Assembly (NCBI RefSeq): GCF_007954265.1
Contig: NZ_VOLS01000006.1
Coordinates: forward strand, 1-64,000
Length of the DNA: 64,000 nt
Reading direction: 5' to 3'
Source of the DNA: Colwellia sp. C1TZA3
GTDB lineage: Bacteria; Pseudomonadota; Gammaproteobacteria; Enterobacterales; Alteromonadaceae
In this document: positions 1 through 9,215 of the stretch, piece by piece
How positions within the stretch are numbered: position 1 is the stretch's first letter
Layout of the letters: each line of letters begins with the position of its first letter
Notes under the pieces: model-generated
Told to the model about the DNA's origin: nothing
Database searches by the model: none
What the model saw: the letters and a program-made list of their open reading frames with translations, nothing else
Program-made: the position numbers and the translations under genes

Positions 1-126
1 TAGTTAAAATAGCTCAAGGCTGTGTTGCTCTCACTCCCAATAGCCAGCTATTGCTCAATCGAGCGCCTTACCTTGAGTTATTTTTCCTGCGCACAACAAG
101 ATCACAAACTTAATGGAACTGGTATT
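1..126 (+). repeat. Family A MITE-like element, copy A1 (cut by window start)
   Basis: This is the right part of an interspersed element of about 160 bp that occurs eight times in the window. The window begins inside the copy, at the TAGTTAAAATAGCTCAAGG segment. It ends in the right terminal repeat AACTTAATGGAACTGGTAT. It belongs to the subtype carrying CTCACTCCC in the centre. No coding capacity is visible. Confidence 0.85.
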
Positions 127-331
127 ATATATCGATGGATATAAAATTATCTATAAGTACAAGCCTTGTTAATTTTTAGTCATAAAACCGAGCTAGCCAA
201 AATAGCAGATTAAAGACAGGAAATTATTAGCTGAATATCAATAATATTCATCAAAATTATTTAGTTAGATTACTATAATATATGCTAATTTAAGCTATTG
301 TAAAAAATTGACCTTGAGGATGGCATTGACA

Positions 332-1522
332 ATGCCAAAAGATTTGCAAAATAACGAAATATATCCTGTTGAAATTCAGTGCTATGAGTGTGCGCTGGCT
401 GTCAAATTACCGGTATTAAAAGAAGGTCAAAAAGCACAATGCCCTCGTTGTGGCTATACGTTGAATGCGATTCATCGTAATGCTAATGAAAGAATTGTTG
501 CTTTTGCTGTTGCCGCATTAATATTTTTATTAGCCTCATTACCTTTTACATTCTTGTCTTTTAGTACCAATGGCTTAGAAAACCATTTTGATGCTATCAC
601 AAGCTTTATTGTTTTAATCAATAATAATTATCAAATTTTAGCACTGATCGAGTTTCTCACTATATTTGCTATTCCAACTGTTGTTTTGTTGTCGCTTATT
701 TACTTGCTTATCCCGCTGAATAAAGGTTTACACCCTAAGTATGGCCGTCGAGTATTGGCCATGGTTTTTAGGTTATTGCCTTGGAGTATGGTGGAAATAT
801 TCCTCATCGGCACTCTGGTTAGTTTAATCAAAATTATATCTATGGCTGATATTGAATTAGGCTTGTCTTTTTATGCTTTTATTTTATTCACATTATCAAT
901 GACACTCGTGGTTTTACATATCGATAAGCGCGAGCTATACCAATTATTAACTAAAGTTGAAAAAGCGCATAATATCGAAATACATCAAAGTCACGCTAAA
1001 GTAGCCCAAGAAGACCCAACAAAACAGGCACTGAGTGTGCAAAAAACTTGGGCGCTACTGCTCACCGCGGTGGTGTTGTACATACCGGCAAATACACTCC
1101 CGATTATGACTACTCACTTTTGGGGCCAAGATAATCCCAGCACCATTATTGGCGGGGTTATTTTACTGTGGAACTTAGGCTCTTACCCTATCGCTGCCAT
1201 TATTTTTTTTGCCAGTGTTGTTATACCCGTCGCTAAAATATTAGTGCTGGCTTGGTTAAATTATAGTGTTCAAAAACAAAGTGATAGATTAAGCTTAGAA
1301 AGAGTAAAATGGTATCGTATGGCTGAATTTGTTGGCCGTTGGTCAATGATAGATGTTTTCGTCGTTATTATTCTGGCTAGCTTAATTCAACTTGGCCCGG
1401 CCATGAGCATAACCCCTGGAGCGGCTACCTTAGCGTTTTCCGGTTTAGTTATTGTCACTATGCTAGCCGCAATGAGTTTTGAACCGCAATTGATTTGGAA
1501 AAATATAAAAAATTATGAATGA
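332..1522 (+). CDS. pqiA: Paraquat-inducible protein A family, inner-membrane partner of PqiB
   Basis: PqiA-family integral membrane protein of about 396 residues, the inner-membrane part of the Pqi MCE-type lipid transport system between inner and outer membranes. A four-cysteine zinc-ribbon motif (CYEC near residue 17, CPRC near residue 37) precedes two PqiA membrane domains, each with about four hydrophobic segments. The second zinc ribbon that often precedes the second domain in E. coli PqiA/YebS is absent: the linker near residues 205-245 has no cysteine pairs. I chose ATG 332 because TGAGGA lies upstream of it; ATG 320 and a TTG at 308 are in-frame alternatives. Its end overlaps pqiB by 8 bp, so the two genes are co-transcribed. 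Confidence 0.9.
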   Translation: MPKDLQNNEIYPVEIQCYECALAVKLPVLKEGQKAQCPRCGYTLNAIHRNANERIVAFAVAALIFLLASLPFTFLSFSTNGLENHFDAITSFIVLINNNYQILALIEFLTIFAIPTVVLLSLIYLLIPLNKGLHPKYGRRVLAMVFRLLPWSMVEIFLIGTLVSLIKIISMADIELGLSFYAFILFTLSMTLVVLHIDKRELYQLLTKVEKAHNIEIHQSHAKVAQEDPTKQALSVQKTWALLLTAVVLYIPANTLPIMTTHFWGQDNPSTIIGGVILLWNLGSYPIAAIIFFASVVIPVAKILVLAWLNYSVQKQSDRLSLERVKWYRMAEFVGRWSMIDVFVVIILASLIQLGPAMSITPGAATLAFSGLVIVTMLAAMSFEPQLIWKNIKNYE

Positions 1523-3173
1523 TACTAAAATGCCAAACGCGACAATAAAGCCAGTTAAAACCGTATCAACTATCTGGTTTATTCCTGCCATCGCAATCTT
1601 TATTGGCTGCTGGATGATTTATTATCAATGGAGTAATGAAGGCACAGAAGTCACCATCCATTTCCTTACCGCTGAAGGTATGGAAGCTGAAAAAACCAAA
1701 ATAAAATCTCGCAATGTTGATATTGGAGAAGTAAGTTCCATTGAGCTTAATCAAAACGGTAATGGCGTAATTGTTACTGCAAAAATAAAAAAATCAGCAG
1801 AACAATTTTTATTGGCTGACAGCACATTTTGGGTAGTTTCACCACAAATATCGCATACCGGCGTATCAGGTCTCAGCACGTTAATATCGGGGGTGTATAT
1901 TGAAATATCACCTGGAAAAAGCCATCAAGAACGCTATGTTTTTGATGCCTTAAACTCGCCACCCTTGACGCCTTCAGGCACTCCAGGTTTGCATATAACC
2001 CTTAATAGCAACGACCAGTTTGCTTATAAAAAAGGCGATCCTATTATTTATAAAGGCTTAACCGTTGGCCAGTTTGAAGACATCTATTTTAATTTTGAAG
2101 AACGTGTTGTTTATTACAATGCCTTTATTAAAGCGCCTTATCATCAACTTATTACCAGTAATACTAAGTTTTGGGATGTAAGTGGTCTGCAACTTGATTT
2201 AAATGCCGATGGCATATCAGTTAAAACTGGCAATTTTGAAACCATGTTAACCAACGGTGCTACCTTCGGTATTCCTAAAGGCATGGGCATTGGTGAAAAA
2301 ATTGGTGAGCGCTCATATTTTGACATCTACGAGAGTTATGAAGCTGCTGACGACGAGAGATACCGCCGATCAATCGAATTTGTCGTACTGGTCAGCGACT
2401 CTATTAGAGGCCTATCTGTTGGTGCGCCGGTTGAGTATCGAGGAATACAAATAGGTAAAGTGCAATCAGTCAACATGGCATTAACCCGAAGTGAAAACAA
2501 ATTTACCAAAGCAGACTTTAAGATCCCCGTACTGATCAGCTTACAGCCCGGTCGAATAGGCCTGCCCGATAATGATGAAGGTAAAGAGCTTATGATAAAA
2601 CAAAATATTTACTGGATTGAGCACGGTTTAAAAGCCGTTCTGCGCACAGGAAATATTTTAACTGGCAGCCTATACGTTGATTTACAACACAATAAAGACC
2701 AGCCGATCAGCGAAATAGCAAAATATGATGACTTCCTTATTATTCCAACTAGTAGTGATGACTTTTCACAAATCACCGCAAAAGCGGAACAATTTATGGA
2801 TAACTTAAATAATATCCCACTCAATAATATGAGTGAAAATGCCAATAAACTGATGTTAGAAATGACTCAAACCGCGCAAGAGTTACAAGGGGTAAGTCAT
2901 AGCCTTGATAGCTTATTAAGTAAAGTTGAGCAGCAAAAAATTAGTAGTGAACTCAGTAAAGCCTTACAAGGTATTAATACCTTAACCAAAGACTTGTCAT
3001 CTGGCTCTCAAGGCTATGAAGAACTGCGCAGCACGTTACATACGCTAACCGCCACCATGAACGAATTAAAGCCTTTGCTCAATCAGCTCAAGCATAAACC
3101 TAACAGTTTACTCTTTAATAACGGCGAGGTAACTGAGCCAGTACCGACAAAACTTAATGGAGCACAACAATGA
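1515..3173 (+). CDS. pqiB: PqiB, MCE-domain intermembrane lipid transport protein
   Basis: Protein of 552 residues with one N-terminal membrane anchor (about residues 18-40), then three MCE/MlaD repeats (about 45-150, 160-280 and 285-400) and a C-terminal alpha-helical stretch with coiled-coil character. Three MCE domains fit PqiB rather than the seven-domain LetB/YebT. In the family, the protein forms a hexameric syringe-like tube across the periplasm that carries lipids between membranes. It overlaps pqiA by 8 bp and shares an ATGA with pqiC, the usual pqiABC order. Function comes from family knowledge; domain number and operon layout are read from the sequence. Confidence 0.93.
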   Translation: MNDTKMPNATIKPVKTVSTIWFIPAIAIFIGCWMIYYQWSNEGTEVTIHFLTAEGMEAEKTKIKSRNVDIGEVSSIELNQNGNGVIVTAKIKKSAEQFLLADSTFWVVSPQISHTGVSGLSTLISGVYIEISPGKSHQERYVFDALNSPPLTPSGTPGLHITLNSNDQFAYKKGDPIIYKGLTVGQFEDIYFNFEERVVYYNAFIKAPYHQLITSNTKFWDVSGLQLDLNADGISVKTGNFETMLTNGATFGIPKGMGIGEKIGERSYFDIYESYEAADDERYRRSIEFVVLVSDSIRGLSVGAPVEYRGIQIGKVQSVNMALTRSENKFTKADFKIPVLISLQPGRIGLPDNDEGKELMIKQNIYWIEHGLKAVLRTGNILTGSLYVDLQHNKDQPISEIAKYDDFLIIPTSSDDFSQITAKAEQFMDNLNNIPLNNMSENANKLMLEMTQTAQELQGVSHSLDSLLSKVEQQKISSELSKALQGINTLTKDLSSGSQGYEELRSTLHTLTATMNELKPLLNQLKHKPNSLLFNNGEVTEPVPTKLNGAQQ

Positions 3174-3769
3174 AACAGGCTTTAATGATCGCTATGGTGT
3201 CAACTATACTGCTTGGGGCTTGTAGCTCGGCTCCCGCTAACAAAACACAATATTATTTACTTAATAGTCCAACGACAACCAGCGCAGTTAACACTGACAA
3301 CATCAATTATCAAGATAGTCAGCACGTTGGTATTACCTTGTTAGAGTTACCTGATTATTTAAGACAACCCAGTTTGGTTCTGCAGCTTTCCAGTCACCAG
3401 TTGTACTACTCGCACTTTAATATGTGGGCAGAGCCACTACAGAGCAGTATTACGCAAGCCTTAGCGCAAGATTTAAATTATTTTAATAGTCGTTTTAATT
3501 ATATTGTCACATCAGCAAAAAACCAAGTAACAGCAGATACAGTTGTTGTAATTAACATCACGGCATTTCATGCTACTCATCAATCACAAGCCTTACTTGC
3601 AGGCACTTATTGGCTGCAAGGGCAAGGCGTGCAAAACCCAGAAAAAGAGTATAACTTTACCCTAGCTGTAGCGCTCAAAGAAAATGGCTATGAGCACGCT
3701 GTTGAGCAAATGCGAAAAGTGATCAGCTCATTGGCGCAGAAGATAACCAACAACCTAGTGGTTGAGTAA
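3170..3769 (+). CDS. pqiC: PqiC-type outer-membrane lipoprotein (DUF330/ABC-type transport auxiliary)
   Basis: Lipoprotein of 199 residues. The first 18 residues form a lipoprotein signal ending in the lipobox LGAC, with lipidation expected at Cys18. The rest fits the PqiC/YmbA family (DUF330), which sits at the inner face of the outer membrane and interacts with the tip of the PqiB tube. The start codon overlaps the pqiB stop in an ATGA, so translation is probably coupled. It is the last gene of pqiABC; no strong terminator hairpin with a T tract is visible behind it. Confidence 0.9.
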   Translation: MKQALMIAMVSTILLGACSSAPANKTQYYLLNSPTTTSAVNTDNINYQDSQHVGITLLELPDYLRQPSLVLQLSSHQLYYSHFNMWAEPLQSSITQALAQDLNYFNSRFNYIVTSAKNQVTADTVVVINITAFHATHQSQALLAGTYWLQGQGVQNPEKEYNFTLAVALKENGYEHAVEQMRKVISSLAQKITNNLVVE

Positions 3770-3846
3770 GCCATTTTTGTCCTCATAAAATGATGGTTTG
3801 GTTTACTTAGATTAGATTTAAAACCTTAAAGGTGGACTAAATAATT

Positions 3847-4317
3847 ATGACCCCCGCAGTTAAGCAACTAAATAAATTAACACTGGCTTATAAACTACAT
3901 CACTATCAGCATGATGCTAGTTGCAGATCATTTGGTCTTGAAGCGGTTGATAAACTCAAGGTTAGCGCTGAAGTGGTTTTTAAAACGCTCGTGGTTGATG
4001 TTGATAATGCTTATTTAGCAGTTGCTATTATTCCAGTGGTTAAGCAACTGAGCTTAAAGAAGCTGGCAAAAACCCTTAACGCTAAAAAAATTAAAATGGC
4101 TGATGCCCATAAAGTACAAAAATCTACCGGCTATATCCTTGGTGGTGTTAGTCCATTAGGGCAAAAAAAGCCTTTAATAACCGTGCTGGACCATAGCGCA
4201 GAAGTGTTAAACACTATTTTTATTAGTGGGGGTAAGCGTGGTTTAGAGATAGAGTTAGCAGCAGAAAATATTATACTATCTTTGCAAGCTAACTACGCTG
4301 ATATTACCAGTAACTAA
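3847..4317 (+). CDS. ybaK: YbaK/EbsC-type Cys-tRNA(Pro)/Cys-tRNA(Cys) deacylase
   Basis: Protein of 156 residues matching YbaK over its full length, with the expected motifs: VFKTLVV (about residues 44-50), the Lys-rich segment near 75-85, the GYILGGVSPLG loop (about 97-107) and the ISGGKRGLEI strand (about 125-135). YbaK hydrolyses cysteine mischarged onto tRNA-Pro by prolyl-tRNA synthetase, acting in trans in the cytoplasm. The gene stands alone between pqiC and a convergent oxidoreductase gene. AAGGTGG lies upstream of the ATG. Confidence 0.9.
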   Translation: MTPAVKQLNKLTLAYKLHHYQHDASCRSFGLEAVDKLKVSAEVVFKTLVVDVDNAYLAVAIIPVVKQLSLKKLAKTLNAKKIKMADAHKVQKSTGYILGGVSPLGQKKPLITVLDHSAEVLNTIFISGGKRGLEIELAAENIILSLQANYADITSN

Positions 4318-4366
4318 AAAAACTAAACATGTTGGCGCTTTTCAATACGTTGGCTAAGGTATTATT

Positions 4367-5413
4367 TTAAGTAATATTAGGCACTAATATCACCTTGCCA
4401 TCACTTTTATGTTGCGCGTAATGATCTAATGCTTGGGCAAAATCCTCAAAACCAACTCGGGCATAAATATCGGTCTTAAAAATCCCTTGAGCAAATAATT
4501 TTTGTACTTTTGAACTCAAGGCTAATACTTGTAAGGGTGAAGCATCACCAATGTATTTTGCCAACCAAAAACCCTCTATTCGAATATCACGAAAGATCAC
4601 ATCAGCTACGCTAAACAAGCCGCCAAGCGCATCTTGAGTTTCGGTTAGTCGACCATAAACCAAAGCCGTAGAACTATTAGGCATGGCATTTAAAGCTCTA
4701 GGTGTGTCATCGGCCGCAACGGCATCTAACAACACTGTTGCCTTGAGTTTTTTCGCCCAATGCTTTAATGATTGATCAAAACTCTCATCTGATGTTAATA
4801 ACACGCAATCGGCCCCTAACGCTTGCAAAACCGCAACATTTGCCGCACTGCGCACTGTCGCTATGGTTTTAATACCTTTAAGCTTTGCATAACGTATAGC
4901 GCCCTTACCCACTTGGCTTGCCCCAGCATTAATAACAATGGCTTTACTGCCCAATGCTATGGCTCGCTCTACTAGGCAAACAGAAGTACAAGGGTTAACT
5001 ATAATCGTTGCCGCTTGCTCATCACTTAATGCTTTTCGAACTGGCAAACATAAATTTGCTTTTGTAATAGCATATTCAGCCCACACGCCGTCAATACCCG
5101 GTTGTGCTGATAAAGCGACGCGCTTGCCCGTTAACCACTTACCGTAAAGTCCAGCATTAGCTGCTTCTACAATGCCACAACCTTCAAAGCCAACAAATGC
5201 ACCATCTTCGGCGGTTAAGCCGTATTTACCCAATAAGTACATTAAGTCAGAGGGATTAACCGGTGTCGCCAGCATTTTAACTAATACTTGCCCAGGTTTG
5301 AGTGCCGGTAGCGTTTTTTCAATGCCTATTATTCTTTGTGAGGGAATTAACTTATCATCATCGCTTAGTACTAAAGCAAAACCTTTTACCACTTTTGTTG
5401 TCTTTTCAGGCAA
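4367..5413 (-). CDS. MDR-superfamily NAD(P)-dependent oxidoreductase (enoyl/quinone reductase-like)
   Basis: Protein of 348 residues with the two-domain medium-chain dehydrogenase/reductase architecture: an N-terminal GroES-like domain (GQVLVKMLATPVNPSDL) and a Rossmann domain with the AGASQVGKGAI nucleotide-binding turn near residue 163. The cysteine ligands for catalytic zinc are missing, so it resembles zinc-independent quinone or 2-enoyl reductases (ETR/MECR-like). The start is a TTG preceded by a perfect AGGAGG at ideal spacing, which settles the start. The substrate cannot be told from sequence. It converges on ybaK. Confidence 0.75.
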   Translation of the reverse strand: MPEKTTKVVKGFALVLSDDDKLIPSQRIIGIEKTLPALKPGQVLVKMLATPVNPSDLMYLLGKYGLTAEDGAFVGFEGCGIVEAANAGLYGKWLTGKRVALSAQPGIDGVWAEYAITKANLCLPVRKALSDEQAATIIVNPCTSVCLVERAIALGSKAIVINAGASQVGKGAIRYAKLKGIKTIATVRSAANVAVLQALGADCVLLTSDESFDQSLKHWAKKLKATVLLDAVAADDTPRALNAMPNSSTALVYGRLTETQDALGGLFSVADVIFRDIRIEGFWLAKYIGDASPLQVLALSSKVQKLFAQGIFKTDIYARVGFEDFAQALDHYAQHKSDGKVILVPNIT

Positions 5414-5657
5414 AGTAACCTCCTAATTTTTCTGTATAATTTAATGATGATCTCAGTATATAAATAGTATACCTGAGCATGGCTTGATACTGAATAAGCA
5501 TAATTTATGCTTTAGTGTTTGAGTTAACCGGGTTAATTTTTAATATTTTCTAGCATGAGCAACAGCTGTCAAGCTCTGTGATAGAGATAGAGATTGAAAC
5601 CATGATTTTGGTCAATCAATCAATATTAAATTAAGTCCTTTAGCGGCTAATATGACT

Positions 5658-5818
5658 AATACCAGTTCCATTAAGTTTGTGATCTTGTTGTGCGCAGGAA
5701 AAATAATTCAAGGTAAGGCGCTCGATTGAGCAATAGCTGGCTATTGGGAGTGAGAGCAACACAGCCTTGAGCTATTTTAACTAGTACAAGTGAGTAATAA
5801 CTTAATGGGATTGGTATA
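5658..5818 (-). repeat. Family A MITE-like element, copy A2 (reverse orientation)
   Basis: Complete family A element of about 160 bp in reverse orientation, ending in imperfect inverted repeats of about 19 bp (left ATACCAGTTCCATTAAGTT, right AACTTAATGGGATTGGTAT). It belongs to the subtype with GGGAGTGAG, the complement of CTCACTCCC. It lies between the oxidoreductase start and the exonuclease stop codon. The AT-rich remainder of 5414-5657 holds the promoter side of the oxidoreductase and nothing else I recognise. Confidence 0.9.
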
Positions 5819-5824
5819 AGGATA

Positions 5825-6463
5825 TTAAGCCTGAACGGCTTTGGTTATTTTATTGGCGTAATTAGTCAGTAACTTGTTGATTTGCGCTTTGGGCGTTTTA
5901 GCTAATCGCTTGATCAAACTAAAGGGAATATCTTCTAATCCGTAGCGTTCGCTAAGATCGTTTAACATAATCAACCAGAGTTCAGCGGTCATTTCTGCAT
6001 CAAATAACGCTCGGTGAAAACTGCCATCAGCGGCAATATTTTTATAATTAATTAACGTACCCAATTTATGATTTGGCGCATCTTGATAAATACGGCGTGA
6101 TACTAATAACGAGCAAGTAAACTCGCCTAAAACCTGACGGCCTAAACGAGCAAATTCAGCCTCGAGAAAACGAGCATCAAAAGAGGCGTTATGCGCTAGT
6201 AAATTGCTCTCGCCGATAAAGCTCGCAAAATCAGTCATCACTTTTGCACAAGGCGATGCAACAGCCAACATTCTATTACTGATACCGGTATAATTTTCAA
6301 TAAAACTATTAATGCGTCGACCTGGGTTCATCAAAGCTTGAAACCTGTCGGTAACGATACCATTTTCAAGTTTAACGGCGCCTATTTCAATGGCACGTTC
6401 ACCTTGGTCTGGCGATAAACCCGTGGTTTCAAAATCGAGCACAACTATTGAGTTAGCTAACAC
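5825..6463 (-). CDS. DnaQ-like (DEDDh) 3'-5' exonuclease
   Basis: Protein of 212 residues with all five DEDDh residues visible: Asp10 and Glu12 in DFETTG (Exo I), Asp96 in HNASFD (Exo II), and His150 and Asp155 in HRALFDAE (Exo III). It belongs to the DNA polymerase III epsilon/ExoX-like group of stand-alone proofreading or DNA-repair exonucleases. It lacks the clamp-binding and polymerase-binding tail typical of true DnaQ, and it sits alone rather than next to rnhA, so I do not call it dnaQ. A family A element begins 7 bp beyond its stop codon. Confidence 0.82.
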   Translation of the reverse strand: MLANSIVVLDFETTGLSPDQGERAIEIGAVKLENGIVTDRFQALMNPGRRINSFIENYTGISNRMLAVASPCAKVMTDFASFIGESNLLAHNASFDARFLEAEFARLGRQVLGEFTCSLLVSRRIYQDAPNHKLGTLINYKNIAADGSFHRALFDAEMTAELWLIMLNDLSERYGLEDIPFSLIKRLAKTPKAQINKLLTNYANKITKAVQA

Positions 6464-6846
6464 AAACGCTTCCTTTATCGGTTAATATCAATGAGATTAA
6501 CCTAAATTGATTTGATACTTTAACCTTAATGGCATTATCTCCTAATTTATTGCTCTAAACATTAGCCGCGCGCGACAAGAATGCATTATGTTTGAGTCTA
6601 AGGCATGACGTAATACAACAAATAGGTCTGAAGCATTAATTTTTATTATTTTTCAATTACATTTATACCTAGCATTGCAATTGATGCACTTTACGGTGAT
6701 ACAACAGCCTAGGCTAAGGTTATCTAAATAATAGGCAGACAGCCAAAAAGATGATGATCGGCTTGGCGACTGGTTTAAATAATCTATTATTGCTACTGAT
6801 TTTTGATTACTGATTACTGATTACTGATTGTGAATAATAATTGGCC
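6464..6846. other. Intergenic region with a 7-bp tandem repeat
   Basis: Spacer of 383 bp between the exonuclease start and the stop of the Rrf2 regulator. At 6804-6829 the heptamer TGATTAC is repeated three times plus five bases, ending 17 bp beyond the regulator's stop codon. No ORF or RNA gene is recognisable. Confidence 0.6.
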
Positions 6847-7296
6847 TTAATCAGATATTGTGATCAGAGTTGATTTTAGCTGTTTAACATCCATGGGTTC
6901 TTGCCCCATGGCATCGAGTGTTACGTTATGCAGCGCATTAGAAATCAAGCGGTTAACGATATTCCAATTTCCTTTTAACCCACAGGTGTCTGCTAATTCA
7001 CAATCACCACCATCTGACTTAACACACTCCGTTAAGGCGATAGGCCCATCAATCGCTTCAATTACGTCTGCGATAGATATTTGAGCGGATTGACGACTCA
7101 GTTTATAACCACCTCGAGGTCCTCTAACCGATAATACTAAATTGCTATGGGTAAGTGATCGCATCAACTTACGTACAGTCGGTAGCGTTAAAGTGGTTAA
7201 CTCACACAAACGCTCTAGCGTGATTAGCTCGTCGCGATCACACATTTTGAATACTACCAATAACGCATAATCGGCCATGCGGCTAATTCTTATCAT
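6847..7296 (-). CDS. Rrf2-family Fe-S-sensing regulator of the suf operon (SUF system regulator type)
   Basis: Protein of 149 residues from ATG 7296; an upstream in-frame start would add 11 atypical residues. It has an N-terminal winged helix (MADYALLVV, then a recognition region around PTVRKLMRSL) and three cysteines, C91-x7-C99-x5-C105, as in IscR-like proteins that bind a [2Fe-2S] cluster. It matches the gammaproteobacterial SUF-system regulator subgroup of Rrf2 proteins. It is divergent from sufB, and two palindromes in the shared promoter are good operator candidates. Inference: it represses or tunes suf according to Fe-S supply and may regulate itself. Confidence 0.85.
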   Translation of the reverse strand: MIRISRMADYALLVVFKMCDRDELITLERLCELTTLTLPTVRKLMRSLTHSNLVLSVRGPRGGYKLSRQSAQISIADVIEAIDGPIALTECVKSDGGDCELADTCGLKGNWNIVNRLISNALHNVTLDAMGQEPMDVKQLKSTLITISD

Positions 7297-7495
7297 AAAG
7301 CACTCTCTCAAAAAACATACCAGCCTCATTTGGCCAATAATTATAATATATAGTATACCCCAATGGTATTATTTTTTCCTTTAGGCCACTCAGTAAATTC
7401 AATGAACCCCTTTATTTTTGCACTCTCTACCAAATATCTATCAAACCTTTACCAACCAATAAACGATTAAGTAATAATTAAAGCGCTCAATAATA

Positions 7496-7512
7496 AATAC
7501 TAATTTAGTATT
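7496..7512. promoter_or_regulatory. Palindromic operator candidate 1 upstream of suf
   Basis: Perfect 17-bp palindrome AATACTAA-T-TTAGTATT in the region between the Rrf2 regulator and sufB. A near-identical palindrome is centred 51 bp downstream. The size and dyad form fit an Rrf2-type dimer site. Confidence 0.55.
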
Positions 7513-7539
7513 GTATAGGTTATGCGTGTCATGTAAACT
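7511..7539 (+). promoter_or_regulatory. Candidate suf promoter between the two palindromes
   Basis: TTGTAT (-35-like), a 17-bp spacer and TAAACT (-10-like) lie between the two palindromes. A start near 7546 would fall in the second palindrome, so a bound regulator would block transcription. The leader to sufB would be about 190 nt. Confidence 0.35.
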
Positions 7540-7546
7540 TATAAAC

Positions 7547-7563
7547 ATTACTAAATTAGTATT
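7547..7563. promoter_or_regulatory. Palindromic operator candidate 2 upstream of suf
   Basis: Near-perfect 17-bp palindrome ATTACTAA-A-TTAGTATT, one base off perfect symmetry and almost identical to the site at 7496. It would overlap the transcription start of the candidate suf promoter. Confidence 0.55.
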
Positions 7564-7606
7564 CATTGTGATGTGAATGTCCAAACAACACAATTGAGAG
7601 CCTAAC

Positions 7607-7648
7607 AGTGGCGATATGACCCTAGCTAATAGTGGTGATGGACCCTAA
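7607..7648 (+). repeat. Pair of imperfect direct repeats in the suf leader
   Basis: AGTGGCGATATGACCCTA (7607) recurs as AGTGGTGATGGACCCTAA (7631), a period of 24 bp, inside the presumed untranslated leader of sufB. Role unknown. Confidence 0.5.
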
Positions 7649-7738
7649 AGAGAGCTTTACCAAATGTATATGTTTAAGATTTGGCCTGTGACGCTACACT
7701 ATTTACTTTGCAAACCTATATAAAGAGAGTTGATCATT

Positions 7739-9181
7739 ATGAGCGAAAGCAATGTTATTGATGAGCATATTAATTCTGGCTACGACGCTGGTTTTATAAC
7801 AGATATTGAAATGCAGACTTTTGATCCTGGATTGGATGAAAATGTTATTAGGAAAATATCTGCCAAAAAAAATGAACCTGAATTTATGTTGCAATGGCGC
7901 TTAGATGCCTACCAACAGTGGCTAAAAATGGAACGTCCGGATTGGGCGCATGTCAAGTACCCCGAAATTGACTTTAACTCCATTGCTTACTACTCAAGTC
8001 CTAAAAGTCAAGAAGATGCCCCTAAAAGTTTAGACGAGGTCGATCCTGAGTTACTGCGCACCTATGAAAAGTTAGGTATTCCACTGCATGAACAAGCAAC
8101 ACTCGCTGGTGTCGCCGTGGACATGGTCTTTGACAGTGTTTCTATCATCACTACCTTTAAAGAAAAGTTGGCTGAATCTGGTGTTATTTTCTGCTCGCTT
8201 TCAGAAGCGGTCATCGAACATCCAGAACTGATTAAAAAATACCTAGGCTCTGTTGTTCCCATCAATGATAACTTTTATTCAGCGCTAAACTGCGCGGTAT
8301 TTAGTGACGGTTCGTTTGTTTATATTCCTAAAGGTGTTAAATGTCCGATGGAGTTATCGACCTATTTCCGAATTAATGAAATGAATACCGGTCAATTTGA
8401 ACGCACCTTGATTATTGCTGATGAAGGCAGTTATGTCAGCTATCTTGAAGGCTGTACAGCACCATCACGAGACGAAAATCAACTGCATGGAGCCGTGGTG
8501 GAATTAGTTGCTTTAAAAGGCGCGCAAATCAAATATTCAACGGTGCAAAACTGGTATCCCGGTGATGTAAACGGTAAAGGTGGTATCTATAATTTTGTCA
8601 CTAAACGCGGTGTCTGTCACACCGATGCGAAAATATCATGGACTCAGGTAGAAACAGGCTCAGCAATTACTTGGAAATACCCAAGCGTGATCTTACTGGG
8701 TGATAATAGTGTCGGTGAATTCTATTCAGTTGCCCTAGCACGAAATGCACAACAGGCTGATACTGGGACCAAAATGATTCATCTGGGTCGCAATACCCGC
8801 AGTACCATTATTTCAAAAGGCATTTCAGCAGGCAAAGGCTCGAATACCTATCGTGGATTAGTCAACATGTCACCCAAAGCAGAAGGCGCACGTAATTTTA
8901 CCCAATGCGACTCGCTTTTAATTGGTGATCAATGCGCTGCACATACCTTCCCTTATATTGTCAGTAAAAACCCTAGTGCGATTGTTGAACATGAAGCAAC
9001 GACCTCAAAAGTCAGTGAAGATCAGTTATTTCTTTGCCAACAACGCGGTATAGACCCTGAAAAAGCGGTCTCAATGATTGTTAATGGTTTTTGTAAATCA
9101 GTTTTTAAAGAATTGCCAATGGAATTTGCCGTTGAAGCCGGAAAACTGTTAGAGGTCAGCCTAGAAGGATCTGTTGGATAA
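7739..9181 (+). CDS. sufB: SufB, scaffold subunit of the SufBC2D Fe-S assembly complex
   Basis: Protein of 480 residues from ATG 7739, preceded by AAGAGAG; a TTG nine bases upstream is in frame but less likely. Full-length match to SufB, including GCTAPS, the NFTQCDS segment carrying the family's catalytic cysteine, [20 protein letters not shown] and the C-terminal IVNGFCK region. SufB accepts persulfide sulfur from SufS/SufE and builds clusters with SufC and SufD in the cytoplasm. It is the first gene of the operon, directly under the presumed Rrf2 control region. Confidence 0.97.
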   Translation: MSESNVIDEHINSGYDAGFITDIEMQTFDPGLDENVIRKISAKKNEPEFMLQWRLDAYQQWLKMERPDWAHVKYPEIDFNSIAYYSSPKSQEDAPKSLDEVDPELLRTYEKLGIPLHEQATLAGVAVDMVFDSVSIITTFKEKLAESGVIFCSLSEAVIEHPELIKKYLGSVVPINDNFYSALNCAVFSDGSFVYIPKGVKCPMELSTYFRINEMNTGQFERTLIIADEGSYVSYLEGCTAPSRDENQLHGAVVELVALKGAQIKYSTVQNWYPGDVNGKGGIYNFVTKRGVCHTDAKISWTQVETGSAITWKYPSVILLGDNSVGEFYSVALARNAQQADTGTKMIHLGRNTRSTIISKGISAGKGSNTYRGLVNMSPKAEGARNFTQCDSLLIGDQCAAHTFPYIVSKNPSAIVEHEATTSKVSEDQLFLCQQRGIDPEKAVSMIVNGFCKSVFKELPMEFAVEAGKLLEVSLEGSVG

Positions 9182-9215
9182 CACCCTACGCAAAATCAAA
9201 AGTTCATCATACAAA

